Source of the DNA: Symsagittifera roscoffensis
Lineage: Eukaryota > Xenacoelomorpha > Acoela > Convolutidae
Assembly (NCBI RefSeq): GCF_963678635.1
Contig: NC_087070.1
Coordinates: forward strand, 39,074,600-39,138,599
Length of the DNA: 64,000 nucleotides
Direction: 5' to 3'
Below are positions 60,604 through 64,000 of this stretch, piece after piece. The position numbers were made by a program, and so were the translations under genes. How positions within the stretch are numbered: position 1 is the first letter of the stretch; every line of letters begins with the position of its first letter. The notes below the pieces were generated by a model. It was not told where the DNA came from, ran no database searches, and was given only the letters and a program-made list of their open reading frames with translations.

Positions 60604-62202
60604 CAAGACTGCTCGTATCAGGGAGAAGCCCTGAATGTTTCGACTGCCTTTTATGGTTTTATGGAGCACTAATAATATTTAAAAAAATAAATGAAATAAA
60701 ATAAAATGAAACTTTTTTTTCTAAAATTTGAATTTTTTAAAATAAAAATCATCCCCCCTCACGCCATATAAAGTACAAAAGGATTAATTTCGCTCCTTGT
60801 AACAAATCAATTATGGCAATTAAGCTTCTTTCAACCAATTTGGAAAAATTTTAAGACGGATTCACTCTCCGCTTGCGCGTTAATAGCGCGAAGTATATCG
60901 CGCGTTAATTGTCCCAATTTGGCAAAAATTACAATCTTTAAACCCCAATAACTTTACAAAAAATGATCACAGGTGAAATATCTTTTCAAATTTGAGCTCA
61001 GGACAATAATAGCTTTCGAACGATATAAAAAATTCCGTCAAAAATGGTTAGTTAAAAAGTCGAAATTTGTCTGAAGAAAAAAAAACCCACCCCGAGCACA
61101 AATATCCCGTTACTTTCGTATCGAAAGTCGGAACAATAAACAAGACTGCTCGTATCAAGGTGAAGCCCTGAATGTTGCGACTGCCTTTTAAGGTTTATGG
61201 AGCAGCAGTAATAACATTAAAAAAATTAAATGAAATAAAATGAAATTAAATTTTTTTTTTATAAAATTTGAAATTTTTTATGAAAATCATCACCCCACAT
61301 GCCATATAAAGTATAACAAGACTGCTCGTATCAGGGCGAAGCCCTGAATGTTCCGACTGCCGTTTAAGGTTTATGAAGCAGCAGTATAATAACTTAAAAA
61401 AATTAAATGAACTACAACAAAAAGAAATTTTTTTTCTAAAATTTGACATTTTTCATGAAAATCATCCCCCCACACGCCATATAAAATACAAAAAGCTAAA
61501 TTTCTTTCCTTGTAACAAATCAATTATGGCAAATAAGCTTCGTTCAACCAATTTGGAACGATTTATAAGACGGATTAAATCTCCGCTTACGCGTTAATAG
61601 CGCGAATTAAATCGCGCGCTAATTGTCCCAAATTGGTCGAAATGGCAATCTTTAAACCCTCATAACTTTACGAAAAATAATCACAGGTGAAAGATTTTTT
61701 CAAATTTAAGCTCAGGACAACAAAACTTTTTGAATGATTAAAAAAATTCTGTCAAAAATGGCCAGATAAAAAGTCCAAATTTGTCTGAAGAAAAAAAAAC
61801 CCATCCCGAGCAAAAATATTCCGTTACTTTCGTATGAAAGTCGGAACAAAAAGATAGATTTCGTTCCTTGTAACAAATCAATTATGGTAAATAAGCTTCG
61901 TTCAACCAATTTGGAACGATTTCTAACACGGATTAAATCTCCGCTTACGCGTTAATAGCGCGAAGTATATCGCGCGTTAATTGTCCCAAATTGGCCAAAA
62001 TGGCAATCTTTAAACCCTACTTTACGAAAAATGATCACAGGTGAAATATCTTTTCAAATTTGAGCTCAAGACAATAATAGCTTTCGAATGATAAAAAAAA
62101 TTGCGTCAAAAATGGCTAGTTAAAAAGTCGAAATTTGTCTGAAGAAAAAAAACGCACCCCGAGCACAAATATTCCGTTACGTTCGTATCGAAATTCGGAA
62201 CA
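60604..62202 (+). mobile_element. Head-to-tail cluster of hairpin-end elements
   Basis: Four copies in the same orientation follow each other: 60,604-61,134 (full), 61,141-61,316 (left part only), 61,317-61,847 (full) and 61,848-62,202 (right part only). Each full copy starts caagactgctcgtatca with its hairpin and ends at tcggaac. The joins are direct or separated by a few bases. Confidence 0.9.
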
Positions 62203-63959
62203 ACTAGATTATAATGAGCAGATTATCAAGTTTGTATATTTTTGTATATTTGTTTTGATGAGTGTTTGTTTTTATTTCATTATGATATGATTTTCATTCA
62301 CAGCCGATGAAAAATCCAAAAAACTGATTTCGTTTTTAATTTTTTTTTGCAAAACTACACAATTTAATATAAGATGATGTAACATTTCAACTGCGTCGCC
62401 TTTTTAACACTCTAAGTCACGTTAATCTAAAAATTGATTTTTAAAGCCGATTAAACACTGACCAAAAGCACCTGCAGAATTAACCCCAACTAATCTATAT
62501 CTAACTCATTCACTCCCAAAAGCAGCAGTAATCTCTCATTTAGGAAACAAAAACACGGTAAAAGGTTGATTTGACTATAAAAAAACTGAGGGTGAATGTG
62601 AATTCAATCCCTCCATTATACCATTTTGTCTGCTGATTTGATTGTTTTTTTCGGTGTGTTCAATACGTATTCAGTATTCACAGTCTGTGAATTTGATCGT
62701 GTATCGTGTCTGTTGAAGGCGAAGTGGAGTTATTAACTAGTCATAAATTAGTTATAACGGGGGACAAAAAGGGCGCAGTTGTATTTTTGGATGTAGTTTG
62801 CAGGTGTAATACCATGTCACTCACTGTCAGTGGTGTTATTAGGTGGTATGAAATGGCCAAGCGGGTAAATTGGTTTCCCTCCCCCTCCCCTTATACAAAG
62901 CTCTCATCGCACAAATAATTGAACTATATTAATTTGTTTCTACCATTTTTAATGCCACGTTGTTTCAAATAAAATAGTCTGAAAATTTTCAGAACCAATT
63001 ATAAGATAAATTTTCAAAAAAAAAATCGAACTAATTAAAAACATCTGACGCAGTAGTCACATTATCGCCAAAATTATCGATGCCTTGAGCACAATAAAAG
63101 CAATTCAAATTTGATTGGTTTTTGTTAGGTGACGAAAGTTTGAAAATTACCAATTTGGAGCGTATCATTCACGACGAATTAGAGCAATAAAGAAACCATT
63201 ATAAAATTGCTTTAAGATACACTAATCGGTTTTAATGATGTGTTGGGAGCTGCAAATTTTATCGCTTTGTATTTTTAAAATATTGACAAAGTTATGCTTC
63301 AGACACATTAAGAAGCAGCTAGACAAATCAGGATTTTTGCTCCGACTCACGAAGAAAATGCGGCATGTTTATGCTTGGGATTGTGTTTTGTATTCAAATT
63401 TGTATTTTCCACCAGGCGTTCTTGCAGACTAGTTTTAAAACTCCCTTCAAGATATTGTTGTTCAGAGCTAACATTAAATTCACCTGTGAATATTTTTTTT
63501 AAGTAAAATGGAGTTTGAAAATGGCTAATTTATCCAATATGAAACAATTACTGCGAGATAGATTGCGTTCTTTTAACACGCGTTAGCGCAGTATTGAATT
63601 GTTCAAATTGAATTTAGGCAAGTCATTATTTGCATTTTTGAAAAAAATTGACGGAATAGTTGGGCGTAGGGGTGTTTTTTTCCGATCAATCTCGATTTTT
63701 TCATTAGCCATTTTGAATGGAGTTTTTTACCATCTGAAACCGGTGATGGCAAAACCATCTACTATCATCTGAAAGCCCGTGATGTCTTGCAACTAAATTT
63801 AAAAATCAATTTTAATTATCTTCATTTTGTTGTGAAACATTATTGTTTTTAAATTGACAATTAACGCGCAAAATTTGTTGGACTATTTAAGTATCAGTTT
63901 GTTCCAATTTGAATTGGAGCAAAATGTTTGGTTTTACTAAAAAGCTACCAGACGCTAAA
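62203..63959. other. AT-rich DNA with old element remnant
   Basis: A diverged reverse-orientation remnant of the hairpin-end family can be followed in patches at 63,540-63,930 (acgcgttagcgc, ttgacaattaacgcgc). The 70-codon ORF at 62,706-62,918 has no splice or domain support. Confidence 0.45.
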
Positions 63960-64000
63960 AAAGACTGCTCTTTTATCAGGGCAAATCCCTGAACGTTCCG
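63960..64000 (+). mobile_element. Start of another hairpin-end element
   Basis: aagactgctcttttatcagg, then gcaaatccctgaacgttccg, matches the family start including a diverged hairpin. The copy is cut by the window end. Confidence 0.8.

Noticed and set aside
62706-62918. 70-codon plus-strand ORF as a TRIM9 downstream exon
   Set aside because: Its sequence does not resemble coiled-coil, FN3 or SPRY, and no fitting splice sites were found.

Overview
The window is AT-rich animal DNA, apparently from an invertebrate bilaterian. It has no operons or bacterial signals. Its one recognisable host gene is split into short exons with introns, and most of the rest is decayed transposable elements and tandem repeats. 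The species cannot be read from the sequence.

Region 1 (about 1-24,900) is dominated by one very large, inactive Ty3/gypsy-type LTR retrotransposon on the minus strand, called body B here. Going down in coordinates it shows gag with coiled coil and zinc knuckles (24.7-23.0 kb), protease (22.3-21.9), RT (21.3-20.6), RNase H (20.4-20.1), integrase (19.4-18.35), and then about 8 kb of extra ORFs after pol (18.3-10.0). The extra ORFs include a long coiled coil and a segment with a GxND motif like that of SGNH esterases. The element runs straight into a tandem array of six units of about 991 bp (4,042-9,986). A second, truncated copy of the array-plus-tail region (body A, 1-3,098) lies in the same orientation. 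All reading frames are broken, and the protease and RT catalytic motifs are altered. No LTR pair could be identified.

Region 2 (25.2-31.4 kb) holds a satellite with a unit of about 35 bp. It lies inside a recent direct duplication of about 2.9 kb (25,555-28,462 and 28,463-31,370).

Region 3 (34.6-41.1 kb) holds the N-terminal five coding exons, on the plus strand, of a TRIM9/TRIM67-type E3 ubiquitin ligase: split RING, B-box 1 and B-box 2. They give 267 codons with all 24 predicted zinc ligands present and matching splice phases. The first intron seems to use a GC donor. The coiled-coil, FN3 and SPRY exons are not found in the remaining 22.9 kb, so the gene probably continues beyond the window across a very long intron. 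A 200-N assembly gap lies in intron 2 and is flanked by near-identical sequence.

Region 4 (41.1-64.0 kb) is probably this long intron, though it could be intergenic. It contains a decayed BEL/Pao integrase on the minus strand (55.7-57.3 kb), a 250-bp fold-back element (44.7 kb), two or three other dispersed repeat families, and many copies of a ~530-bp non-autonomous element. That element has sub-terminal inverted repeats and an end hairpin, resembling a Helitron-like/HINE element, and forms a local head-to-tail cluster at 60.6-62.2 kb.
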